This document shows positions 32,563-40,087 of a stretch of 64,000 nt of DNA, piece by piece (position 1 is the stretch's first letter; each line of letters opens with the position of its first letter). The DNA comes from Lentzea pudingi (GTDB lineage: Bacteria; Actinomycetota; Actinomycetes; Mycobacteriales; Pseudonocardiaceae), in NCBI RefSeq assembly GCF_014646255.1, contig NZ_BMNC01000012.1, positions 153,800 through 217,799 of the forward strand, given 5' to 3'. The notes beneath the pieces were generated by a model. That model ran no database searches and had not been told where the DNA came from. It saw only the letters and a program-made list of their open reading frames with translations. The translations under genes were made by a program, and so were the position numbers.

Positions 32563-32579
32563 GGATTGTTGAACAATCC
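32563..32579. promoter_or_regulatory. Perfect palindromic operator upstream of the MFS-DUF1445 operon
   Basis: GGATTGTT-G-AACAATCC has 8-bp perfect arms around one base. It sits 58 bp upstream of the MFS ATG in a local AT-rich patch. A related half-site, CGTTGAATTGT, lies about 20 bp further upstream. The TTGTTnAACAA core is typical of GntR- or TetR-family operators, but no regulator gene is adjacent. Confidence 0.7.
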
Positions 32580-32636
32580 TTACCCTGAGTTCCACATCAC
32601 ACTCGACCACTCCTCCACCACGCTGCGAGGTGTCCC

Positions 32637-33881
32637 ATGAGCACGTCCACGACCGAGGACACAGGCCGTTTCGCCTGGTTCCGCAGTCTCGGCCAGAAGG
32701 GCAGGCGCGCGTTCGTCGGCGCCTTCGGCGGCTACGGACTGGACTCGTACGACTACTGGGTCCTGCCCCTGAGCCTGGTCGCGATCACCGGCTACTTCGG
32801 CCTCACCAAGGCAGAGGCCGGTCTGCTGGGCACCAGCACGCTGCTGATGAGCGCCATCGGCGGCGCGGTGGCGGGCGTCATGGCCGGCCGGTTCGGCCGG
32901 TCGAAAACGCTCGTCATCACGGTGGCGGCGTACGCGTTCTTCACGGTGCTGTGCGGTTTCGCGACCAACTACGAGACCCTGCTGGTCTTCCGCGCGCTGC
33001 AGGGCCTGGGTTTCGGTGGCGAGTGGGCGGCCGGCGCGATCCTCGTGGCCGAGTACTGCAAGCCGAAGTACCGCGGGCGGACGGTCGCGTTCATCCAGAG
33101 CGCCTGGGCCGTCGGCTGGGGGCTCGCGGTCCTCGTCAACACGCTGGTCGCCACGCTGGCCGATCCGGCCATCAGCTGGCGGATCATGTTCTGGACGGGT
33201 GCGCTGCCCGCGCTGCTCATCTTCTACGTGCGCCGCAACGTCGAGGACGCGCCGGAGACCAAGGCGCAGCCCCGGGAGGGCGGCACGTTCGCCAAGATCT
33301 TCCAGGGTCCGATCCTCAAGACGACGGTGTTCGCGTCCCTGCTCGCGACCGGCGTGCAGGGCGGGTACTACACGCTCGCGCTGTGGCTCCCGGCGTTCCT
33401 GCAGACCGGGCGCGGCCTGACGATCATCGGCACGGGCGCCTACCTCGCGTTCCTCATCACGGGCGCGTGGATCGGCTACGTGTCCGGCGGTTATCTCACG
33501 GACTACCTGGGGCGCAAGAAGACCTTCACGCTGTTCGCGATCGCCAGCGCGTTGCTGATCGTCGCGTACACGCAGATCCCCAACGGCGCCAACACGTTGG
33601 TCATGTTCCTGGGCTTCCCTCTGGGGTTCTGCATGAGCGCCATCTTCAGCGGGTTCGGCAGCTACCTGTCCGAGCTCTACCCGACGCGGCTGCGCGGTAC
33701 CGGGCAGGGCTTCACCTACAACCTGGGGCGCGCGTTCGGCGCGGTGTTCCCCGGTCTGGTCGGGTTCATGGCCGACCGGATGGGCATCGGCGGTGCGATG
33801 CTGTTCGGGGCGGCCGCGTACGGGGTCGGTGTCCTCGCGCTGATCTGGCTGCCGGAGACGGTCAACAAGGAGCTCGAATGA
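32637..33881 (+). CDS. MFS transporter, metabolite:H+ symporter type
   Basis: The 414-residue major facilitator has 12 predicted helices. The motif between TM2 and TM3 is 'GVMAGRFGRSKTLVITVAAY', TM4 is 'RALQGLGFGGEWAAGAILVA', and the symmetric loop is 'GYLTDYLGRKKTFTLFAIAS'. These match the aromatic/sialic acid:H+ symporter (MHS/AAHS) groups. It shares a 4-bp overlap with the DUF1445 gene, so it probably imports that enzyme's substrate, likely a small carboxylic or amino acid (inference). Confidence 0.9.
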   Translation: MSTSTTEDTGRFAWFRSLGQKGRRAFVGAFGGYGLDSYDYWVLPLSLVAITGYFGLTKAEAGLLGTSTLLMSAIGGAVAGVMAGRFGRSKTLVITVAAYAFFTVLCGFATNYETLLVFRALQGLGFGGEWAAGAILVAEYCKPKYRGRTVAFIQSAWAVGWGLAVLVNTLVATLADPAISWRIMFWTGALPALLIFYVRRNVEDAPETKAQPREGGTFAKIFQGPILKTTVFASLLATGVQGGYYTLALWLPAFLQTGRGLTIIGTGAYLAFLITGAWIGYVSGGYLTDYLGRKKTFTLFAIASALLIVAYTQIPNGANTLVMFLGFPLGFCMSAIFSGFGSYLSELYPTRLRGTGQGFTYNLGRAFGAVFPGLVGFMADRMGIGGAMLFGAAAYGVGVLALIWLPETVNKELE

Positions 33882-34600
33882 CGACCGCGGGACAAGCGCC
33901 GGGGCAGGCGCAGGCCAACCTGATCGCCATTCCCAAGGACTGGGCGTACGACTTCCTGCTCTTCACCCACCGCAACCCCAAGCCGTGCCCGGTGCTCGAC
34001 GTGCTGGACGCGGGCGAGACGGTCAGTGCGCTCAAGCAGGACGCCGACGTGCGCACCCACGCGCCGCGGTACCGCATCTGGGAGAACGGTGAGCTCGTGG
34101 CCGAACCCGAGAACGCCACCGAGCACTGGCGCGACGACCTGGTGACGTTCCTGATCGGCTGCAGCTTCACGTTCGAGACGGCACTCACCAACGCGGGTGT
34201 GCCGCTGAGGCACGTCGACCAGGGCAAGAACGTGTCCATGTTCGTCACCGACATCCAGTGCCGGCCCGCGGGACGGCTGCACGGCCCGATGGTCGTGTCG
34301 ATGCGCTGGATCCCGGAGTCCCTTGTGGACATGGCGCACAAGGTCACCGCGCTCATGCCGTCGGTGCACGGGGCTCCGGTCGGTGCGGGCGACCCGAGGA
34401 TGCTCGGCATCAACAACGTCGACGTGCCGGACTTCGGGGACGCGGTCGAGCACGAACCCGGTGACGTGCCGGTGTTCTGGGCGTGCGGGGTGACTCCCCA
34501 GGCCGTGCTGATGCAGTCGAAGCCGCCGTTCGCGATCACGCACGCACCGGGCCAGATGTTCGTCACGGACATGCCGGACTTCGCCTACCGGGTCGGCTAG
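33878..34600 (+). CDS. DUF1445 putative hydro-lyase (YcsI/D-glutamate cyclase family), short N terminus
   Basis: The 240-residue protein has the family motifs 'APGQAQANLIAIPKDWAYDF' with 'LLFTHRNPKPCPVLDV', 'FLIGCSFTFETALTNAGVPL', 'MFVTDIQCRPAGRLHGPMVV', 'MLGINNVDVPDFG' and 'VFWACGVTPQAVLMQSKPPF'. Relatives are about 260-270 residues and begin with an extra helix before the GPTAGLAPG-like motif. Here only 'TTAGQAPG' remains and the ATG overlaps the MFS stop, so about 20 N-terminal residues are missing. Mammalian relatives hydrate D-glutamate-derived lactams; the bacterial substrate is unsettled. Confidence 0.88.
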   Translation: MTTAGQAPGQAQANLIAIPKDWAYDFLLFTHRNPKPCPVLDVLDAGETVSALKQDADVRTHAPRYRIWENGELVAEPENATEHWRDDLVTFLIGCSFTFETALTNAGVPLRHVDQGKNVSMFVTDIQCRPAGRLHGPMVVSMRWIPESLVDMAHKVTALMPSVHGAPVGAGDPRMLGINNVDVPDFGDAVEHEPGDVPVFWACGVTPQAVLMQSKPPFAITHAPGQMFVTDMPDFAYRVG

Positions 34601-34628
34601 GCAGCCACGAGGACGGCGCCCCGAGCAC

Positions 34629-35222
34629 TCAGCCGAGGCGTCGTCCCAGGTCGTCCAGACCGTTCCACGCCGCGCAGCAGCCGTACGCCAGCGCGGCGCC
34701 CAGCGGCCACGCCATGATTCCCCACCACGTCTCCAGGGCGGGCGCGACGAGCAACGTGTCGTTCGCCTTGATCGTCGACGGCATCGGGTAGGCGCCCGCG
34801 GCCAGCGTTCCGCCGAGGAACTGCGCGAACCACCCCGCCGCGAACGAGCCCGCGGTCATCCCCAGCATCACGACCGGCCCGCGCCGCTGCCGCAGCAGCC
34901 ACGTCGCGATCCCGGTGATCACACCGGCGCCGAGACCGATCAGCACGAACACCATCAGCGCGTCGAGCCGGTGGTAGCTCTCGACACCGATCGGGTAGAA
35001 CTTGCTGTCCTGCGCCGAGACGATCTTGAGCTGGGCCGGCGCGAGCCACGACCACAGGTACGCGGCGGGCAGCCCGAACGCGAACGTCGTCAGCGCCACC
35101 ACGAGGCTCGGCAGCAGGTCCCGCTTCACCACCACCTTCGGCCGGGGCCGGGGGTAGTAGTGGTAGACGTACGGCGGCTCCGGCACGGGTTCGACGCGCA
35201 CCGGCGCTGCTTCCTCGTCCAT
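34629..35222 (-). CDS. DUF2567 family membrane protein next to the biotin genes
   Basis: The 197-residue protein has four membrane helices ('LLPSLVVALTTFAFGLPAAY', 'ALMVFVLIGLGAGVITGIAT', 'GPVVMLGMTAGSFAAGWFAQ', 'WWGIMAWPLGAALAYGCCAA') after a proline-rich cytoplasmic start ('PEPPYVYHYYPRPRPKV'). A conserved extracellular loop 'SKFYPIGVESYHRLDALM' lies between TM1 and TM2. The position next to bioB/bsaP matches Rv1591 of M. tuberculosis. Function is unknown. The ATG at 35222 is preferred; the longer form overlaps bsaP. Confidence 0.8.
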   Translation of the reverse strand: MDEEAAPVRVEPVPEPPYVYHYYPRPRPKVVVKRDLLPSLVVALTTFAFGLPAAYLWSWLAPAQLKIVSAQDSKFYPIGVESYHRLDALMVFVLIGLGAGVITGIATWLLRQRRGPVVMLGMTAGSFAAGWFAQFLGGTLAAGAYPMPSTIKANDTLLVAPALETWWGIMAWPLGAALAYGCCAAWNGLDDLGRRLG

Positions 35223-35235
35223 TCGCGAGAGGTTA

Positions 35236-35433
35236 CTACCGAGCCGACGCGGTCTCTCCATGGCGGCTGCAGCGCGCCGTCCAGCCGTCCGGGGTCACCT
35301 GGACGACCATGCGGCGCGCGCACTCCGCGCAGTACCGCGGCGGGTCGATCATCGACAGGCGCTGACGGCAGAACTCGTGGTCGCCGCCAGCTTCCTCTTT
35401 GCCGCAGAAGGAGCAGTACATGGTGGTGATCAT
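35236..35433 (-). CDS. bsaP: Biotin synthase auxiliary protein
   Basis: The 65-residue cysteine-rich protein has paired motifs 'MYCSFCGKEE' (CxxC) and 'RYCAECARRM' (CxxC), plus 'ARCSRHGE', which suggests a bound metal or Fe-S site. The Rv1590-like position directly after bioB (one-base overlap TAATG) identifies it as the auxiliary protein reported to be required by actinobacterial biotin synthases of this type. It probably helps supply or protect the cluster that donates sulfur to dethiobiotin. Confidence 0.88.
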   Translation of the reverse strand: MITTMYCSFCGKEEAGGDHEFCRQRLSMIDPPRYCAECARRMVVQVTPDGWTARCSRHGETASAR

Positions 35434-36449
35434 TACAGGGTCTGGCTCAGCGCCTTGATGGGCATCGACAGCTCTTCGAGCATGTCGAGGTCCTGCTGCG
35501 CCGGGCGGCCGAGGTTCGTCAGGTAGTTGCCGACGATGATCGCGTTGATGCCGCCGAGCATGCCCTGCTTCGCGCCCAGGTCGCCGAACGTCAGCTCACG
35601 GCCGCCCGCGAAGCGCAGGATCGTGCGCGGCAGCGCGAGCCGGAACGCACCGACCGTGCGCAGCGCCTCGGCGCCCTCGACGACCGGGTAGTTCTCGTAC
35701 GGCGTGCCGGGGTTCGGGATGAGGAAGTTCAACGGCACCTCGTCGGGCTCCAGCTCCGCGAGCTGCACGGCGAACTCCGCGCGCTGCGCCAGCGTCTCCC
35801 CCATGCCGATGATGCCGCCGCAGCAGACCTCCATGCCGGCGTCGCGGATCATCCGCAGCGTGTCCCAGCGCTCCTCCCAGGAGTGCGTGGTGACGACCTC
35901 CGGGAAGTGCGAGCGGGCCGTTTCGAGGTTGTGGTTGTAGCGGTGCACGCCCATCGCCACGAGCTCGTCGACCTGCTCCTGCGTGAGCATGCCGAGCGAG
36001 CAGGCGATCTGGATGTCGTTGCCGTCGGCGCGGATGGCCTTGATGCCGTCGCGCACCTGCGAGAGCAGCCGCTTGTCCGGGCCGCGCACGGCCGCGACGA
36101 TGCAGAACTCGGTCGCGCCGGTGTCGCGGGTCTGCCGCGCCGCGCGCACCAGGCCGGGGATGTCGAGCCACGCCGACCGCACCGGCGACGGGAACTGGCC
36201 CGACTGCGAGCAGAAGTGGCAGTCCTCGGGGCAGCCGCCGGTCTTGAGCGAGACGATGCCCTCGACCTCGACCTCGGGGCCGCACCAGCGCTCGCGGACC
36301 TCGTGCGCGAGCGCCAGCAGGTCCGGGATGCGCTCCTCGGGGAGCTCCAGCACCTTCAGCACCTGAGCCTCGGTGAGCCCGACGCCTCGTTCGAGCACCT
36401 GCTCACGAGCTTCGTCGAGCACGTCGATCTGTTCCGGCGCTGCGGTCAC
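35433..36449 (-). CDS. bioB: Biotin synthase (radical SAM)
   Basis: BioB inserts sulfur into dethiobiotin. The 338-residue radical SAM protein has the cluster motif 'CPEDCHFCSQSG' (CxxxCxxC), the second-cluster cysteines in 'FCIVAAVRGP' and 'DIQIACSLGML', 'YNHNLETARSHFPEVVTTHS', and 'VCCGGIIGMGET'. The GTG at 36449 follows a strong GAGGAGGAG ribosome site; a longer reading to 36566 lacks homology. It is coupled to bsaP. Confidence 0.97.
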   Translation of the reverse strand: MTAAPEQIDVLDEAREQVLERGVGLTEAQVLKVLELPEERIPDLLALAHEVRERWCGPEVEVEGIVSLKTGGCPEDCHFCSQSGQFPSPVRSAWLDIPGLVRAARQTRDTGATEFCIVAAVRGPDKRLLSQVRDGIKAIRADGNDIQIACSLGMLTQEQVDELVAMGVHRYNHNLETARSHFPEVVTTHSWEERWDTLRMIRDAGMEVCCGGIIGMGETLAQRAEFAVQLAELEPDEVPLNFLIPNPGTPYENYPVVEGAEALRTVGAFRLALPRTILRFAGGRELTFGDLGAKQGMLGGINAIIVGNYLTNLGRPAQQDLDMLEELSMPIKALSQTL

Positions 36450-36519
36450 GGTCTCTCCTCCTCGGTGGCCTGGCGAGCCAGTGTGCCTCACTGAATCCTT
36501 CATCGTGGAGCGATGTAGG

Positions 36520-37239
36520 TCACTGGACCGCGAACTGAGCCGCGAACGTGTCCGGGTCGAACGCACCCCCGAACCAGGGTGAAAACGATCTCTTGGCGAC
36601 CCCGAGGAAGTCCACCGGACCGAGCTTCGTCACACCTTGGGGCAGCGCGCCGAGCAACGGGGCACCCGCCGCCTCCGGCAGGTCCGCGAGGTTGGTCAGG
36701 GACGCCAGGTCCGGGTGCGACGGCCAGCTGCCGACGACGACACCGATCGACTCGAGCCCGCGACGCTGCAACGCCTCTGCGGTCAGTGCGGTCGTGTTCA
36801 ACGTGCCGAGCCCGGCCTGGGCCACGATCAGGACCGGCGCGTTCACCGCCCAGGCGATGTCGGCCAGCGTGGAACCGGCCTCGTCGAACCGGACGAGCAG
36901 GCCGCCCGCGCCCTCGACCAGCACCAGGTCGTGGGTCTCGTCGAGGGCGGTGACCTCGGCGGCGACGTCCTTGGGGTGCACGGTGGCCATTCCCGCCCTG
37001 CGCGCCGCCGTCGCGGGCGCCAGCGGGTCGGGGTATCTGGCCAGCTCACGGGTCGTCACGTCGCCCGCCAGCCGCGCCACCTCCGCCACGTCGCCGGGCT
37101 CGCCGGGCAGCAGGCCGGTCTGCGCGGGCTTCAGCACCGCGACCCGTCTGCCTTCCGCCCTTGCCAACGCCGCGATGCCCGCGGTCACGGCGGTCTTGCC
37201 GACCTCGGTCCCGGTTCCGGTGATCACCAGCACGCTCAC
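36520..37239 (-). CDS. bioD: Dethiobiotin synthetase
   Basis: BioD closes the ureido ring of DAPA with CO2 and ATP. The 239-residue protein has the P-loop 'ITGTGTEVGKTAVTAG', the substrate Lys motif 'VAVLKPAQTG', 'LVLVEGAGGLLVRF' and 'VLIVAQAGLGTLNTTALTAE'. The start is GTG. bioB follows after 70 bp. The expected bioF between bioA and bioD is absent; a glutaredoxin-like gene on the opposite strand occupies that place. Confidence 0.96.
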   Translation of the reverse strand: MSVLVITGTGTEVGKTAVTAGIAALARAEGRRVAVLKPAQTGLLPGEPGDVAEVARLAGDVTTRELARYPDPLAPATAARRAGMATVHPKDVAAEVTALDETHDLVLVEGAGGLLVRFDEAGSTLADIAWAVNAPVLIVAQAGLGTLNTTALTAEALQRRGLESIGVVVGSWPSHPDLASLTNLADLPEAAGAPLLGALPQGVTKLGPVDFLGVAKRSFSPWFGGAFDPDTFAAQFAVQ

Positions 37240-37275
37240 GGGAACTCACCTTAGGACGTCACCTACGGTGACAGC

Positions 37276-37518
37276 ATGGGTGAACAACCGATCGTGATGT
37301 ACGGCGCCGAGTGGTGTGGCGACTGCCGCCGGGCGAAGTCGTGGCTGACCCGCAACAACGTGCCGTTCACCTACGTCGACGTCGAGCACGACGACGAGGC
37401 GCGGGACAGGGCGGTCGAGATCGCCGGCCGCAAGAACATCCCCGTGGTCGTGCTCCCGAACGGCGACTTCCTGGTCGAACCGACCGACACTCAGCTCGCG
37501 GCCGCGATCACGCCCTGA
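37276..37518 (+). CDS. Mycoredoxin/glutaredoxin-family protein
   Basis: The 80-residue thioredoxin-fold protein has the redox motif 'AEWCGDCRRAK' (WCGDC), then 'FTYVDVEHDDEARD' and the cis-Pro loop 'NIPVVVLPNGDF'. In mycothiol-producing actinomycetes such proteins reduce mycothiol mixed disulfides. It is divergent from bioD (36-bp gap) and overlaps bioA tail-to-tail by 28 bp. It has no obvious link to biotin synthesis. Confidence 0.9.
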   Translation: MGEQPIVMYGAEWCGDCRRAKSWLTRNNVPFTYVDVEHDDEARDRAVEIAGRKNIPVVVLPNGDFLVEPTDTQLAAAITP

Positions 37519-38747
37519 CAGATCGCCGCGATGTCGTCGTCCGTGCTGACGAACGGCGGCATCGTGTAGATCAGGTCGCGGAACGGCCGCAGCCACACAC
37601 CGGCGTCCACGGCTGCGCGAGTAGCTCGTGCCATGTCCACGGGCTCATGCAGCTGCACGACACCGATGGCGCCCAGCACGCGCACGTCCCGCACTCCGGG
37701 CAACGCGCGTGCTGGCGCGAGTCCGTTCTTCAAGCCCGTCTCGATGCGGGCGACCTCGCGCTTCCAGTCCTGCGACAGCAGCAGGTCGATCGACGCCAGC
37801 GACACCGCGGCCGCCAGCGGGTTGCCCATGAACGTCGGCCCGTGCGCGAGCACCGGCACCTCGCCCCTGCTGATCCCGTCCGCGACCCGGGACGTGCACA
37901 GGGTGGCGGCCATCGTCATGTACCCGCCGGTCAGCGACTTGCCGAGGCACATGACGTCCGGGCTGACGTTCGCGTGATCAGCACCGAACAGCTCGCCCGT
38001 GCGCCCGAAGCCCGTGGCGATCTCGTCGAACACCAGCAGCACGTCGTGCGTATAGGCCAGTTCGCGCAGCACGTGCAGGTAGCGCGGGTCGTGGAAGCGC
38101 ATGCCCCCGGCGCCCTGCACGACCGGCTCGACGATGATCGCGGCCAGCTCGTCCGCGTGCTCCTCGATCAGGTCGGACAGGTGCTGGACGTACGCGGTGT
38201 CCATCTCGGCCGGTGGCGCGTCCGCGAACACCTGCTGAGGCAGGATTCCACGCCACAGCGAGTGCATCCCGCCCTCGGGATCGCACACGGACATCGGGTT
38301 GAACGTGTCGCCGTGGTAGCCGCCGCGCCACGTCAGCAGGCGGTGCTTCTCCGGCCGGTTCCGCGAACGCCAGTACTGCAGGCACATCTTCACCGCGACC
38401 TCGACCGACACCGAGCCGGAGTCGCACAGGAACACGTGCTGCAGGTCCGCGGGCGTGATCTCGACGAGCTTCGTCGCGAGCCGGATGGCGGGCTCGTGCG
38501 TGAGCCCGCCGAACATCACGTGGCTCATCCGGCCGAGCTGGCCGGTGACGGCCGCGTCCAGCACGGGGTGGCGGTAGCCGTGGATGGCCGCCCACCACGA
38601 CGACATGCCGTCGACCAGCTCACGGCCGTCCGCGAGCTTCAGCCGGACACCCGAGGCCTCGGAGACGAGCAACGGTTCCTGGGTGCCCGGCATGGGGCCG
38701 TACGGGTGCCAGACGTGCGCCTGGTCGAGCTTCAGCAGGTCGTCCAC
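37491..38747 (-). CDS. bioA: Adenosylmethionine-8-amino-7-oxononanoate aminotransferase
   Basis: BioA transfers the amino group of SAM to KAPA, making DAPA. The 418-residue class III aminotransferase has 'HVWHPYGPM', 'VDGMSSWWAAIHGYRHPVLD', 'VFLCDSGSVSVEVAVKMCLQ', 'GGYHGDTFNPMSVCDPEGGM', 'LLVFDEIATGFGRTGELFG' and the PLP Lys in 'DVMCLGKSLTGGYM'. SAM specificity is suggested by the BioA-type 'WHPY' and 'GYHGDT' motifs. It lies 10 bp after the P450 gene, with which it may be co-transcribed. Confidence 0.96.
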   Translation of the reverse strand: MDDLLKLDQAHVWHPYGPMPGTQEPLLVSEASGVRLKLADGRELVDGMSSWWAAIHGYRHPVLDAAVTGQLGRMSHVMFGGLTHEPAIRLATKLVEITPADLQHVFLCDSGSVSVEVAVKMCLQYWRSRNRPEKHRLLTWRGGYHGDTFNPMSVCDPEGGMHSLWRGILPQQVFADAPPAEMDTAYVQHLSDLIEEHADELAAIIVEPVVQGAGGMRFHDPRYLHVLRELAYTHDVLLVFDEIATGFGRTGELFGADHANVSPDVMCLGKSLTGGYMTMAATLCTSRVADGISRGEVPVLAHGPTFMGNPLAAAVSLASIDLLLSQDWKREVARIETGLKNGLAPARALPGVRDVRVLGAIGVVQLHEPVDMARATRAAVDAGVWLRPFRDLIYTMPPFVSTDDDIAAICQGVIAAAS

Positions 38748-38757
38748 CCGGCTGAGG

Positions 38758-39963
38758 TTAGGCGAGGCGCACCGGGAGGGTGTGCAGGCCGCGGATCAGC
38801 GTGCTGTCGCGCCACCCCAGCGTCTCCGGCTCGGCGGCGAGCGTCAGGTTCGGGAACCGGGCCAGCAGCTGCGTGAGCGCCACGTCGAACTCCAGGCGGG
38901 CCAGCGGCGCGCCGAGGCAGAAGTGGATGCCGTGGCCGAACGCCACGTGGCCCTGCGCGGACCGCGTCACGTCGAGCTGGTCGGCGTTCTCGTAGCGCTG
39001 CGGGTCGCGGTTGGCGGCGATCAGCGACACCATGAGGATCTCGTCCGCGGGCACGGTGACGCCGCCGAGTTCGACGGGTTCCGTGGTGTAGCGGAAGGTC
39101 GCGACGTTGACCGGCCCCTCCAGCCGCAGGAACTCCTCGGTGCTCGCCGGGATCAGCTCCGGGCGGTCCTTGAGGATCCGCAGCTGTTCCGGGTTCTTGA
39201 GCAACGCCAGCACCGCGTTGCCGATGAGGTTCACCGTCGTCTCGTGGCCCGCCACGAGCAGCAGGAACGCCATCGAGATCAGCTCTTCGGTGTTCAGCCG
39301 GTCGCCGGAGTCGTCGGCGTGCACGAGGGCGGAGAAGAACGTGTCGTTCGGCTCGGCCTCGGCGATGGCCGTGACGTGCTGGTACAGGAAACCGGCCATC
39401 GCGCCCGCGGCGGCCTGGACCTGCTCGGGCGTGCCGAACGACAGCAGCTGGTTGGACCACTCGCGGAAGTCGTCGCGGTTGTCGATCGGGATCCCGAGCA
39501 GCTCGCAGATCACCGTGATCGGCAGTGGGAACGCGAACACCTCCAGCAGGTCGACCTCGTCGCCGTCGTTCAGCTTCGCGATCAGCCCGGCCGAGATCTC
39601 CTCCACGCGCGGGCGCATCAGCTCGATGCGGCGGGCGGTGAACGCCTTGGTCACGAGCTTGCGCAGGCGCGTGTGGTGGGGCGGGTCCATGTTGAGCATG
39701 TGGACGGCGAGCGTGGGCTCGACCTCGCGGCGCACGTGCGTCTCGGTGGCGTGCTTGGCCATCAGGTGGCCACCGTTCTGGATGTTCTTGCTGATCCTGG
39801 GATCGGTGAGAGCGATCTTCGCCTCGTCGTAGCGGGTGACGAGCCAGGCTTTGAGACCGTGCGGCAGGATCACCTCCCGCACCGGACCCTCGGCGCGCAA
39901 CAGGTCGTGCGCCTCGTGCGGGTTCTGGACGTAGTCGGCGGGCAACCGGGTGAGTGTCGTCAC
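38758..39963 (-). CDS. Cytochrome P450
   Basis: The 401-residue soluble P450 has all the hallmarks: the I-helix 'LLLVAGHETTVNLIGNAVLA', the K-helix 'STEEFLRLEGPV' (ExxR), and the heme loop 'VAFGHGIHFCLGAPLARLEF'. It looks like the CYP107/105 bacterial groups, which hydroxylate macrolides, steroids or xenobiotics. Its place just upstream of bioA recalls BioI (CYP107H), the fatty-acyl-ACP-cleaving P450 of some biotin operons, but similarity to BioI cannot be judged here. The start is GTG. Confidence 0.93.
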   Translation of the reverse strand: MTTLTRLPADYVQNPHEAHDLLRAEGPVREVILPHGLKAWLVTRYDEAKIALTDPRISKNIQNGGHLMAKHATETHVRREVEPTLAVHMLNMDPPHHTRLRKLVTKAFTARRIELMRPRVEEISAGLIAKLNDGDEVDLLEVFAFPLPITVICELLGIPIDNRDDFREWSNQLLSFGTPEQVQAAAGAMAGFLYQHVTAIAEAEPNDTFFSALVHADDSGDRLNTEELISMAFLLLVAGHETTVNLIGNAVLALLKNPEQLRILKDRPELIPASTEEFLRLEGPVNVATFRYTTEPVELGGVTVPADEILMVSLIAANRDPQRYENADQLDVTRSAQGHVAFGHGIHFCLGAPLARLEFDVALTQLLARFPNLTLAAEPETLGWRDSTLIRGLHTLPVRLA

Positions 39964-40003
39964 CTCACCCAGTTAACCCCGTTTACTCAACCCTCGCCAC
40001 TAT

Positions 40004-40032
40004 TTCTCCGGCGATCTTCGATCGCCGGAGAA
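40004..40032. terminator. Perfect 13-bp hairpin downstream of dnaE
   Basis: TTCTCCGGCGATC and GATCGCCGGAGAA pair without a mismatch around a TTC loop. The hairpin is about 55 bp past the dnaE stop codon and about 40 bp before the P450 start. No T-tract is present on either strand, as usual for actinomycete terminators, and it would work in both directions. Confidence 0.7.
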
Positions 40033-40087
40033 CGCGGAATTGGTCATGGGGCCGATAGCCGACATCGAACTCGAATCCGGCCGTTCT

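Noticed and set aside
31812..32640. Long plus-strand ORFs with repeated RSGES/GRARASG peptides across the minisatellite
   Set aside because: Three overlapping frames are open only because the unit lacks stops. Units of 25 bp shift the frame, and the downstream part has no gene-like codon pattern, so it is not a repeat protein.
38758..39963. Calling the P450 BioI (pimeloyl-generating P450)
   Set aside because: Only its position beside bioA supports this. The heme and I-helix motifs are generic and the start of fatty-acyl-ACP recognition cannot be recognised by eye.
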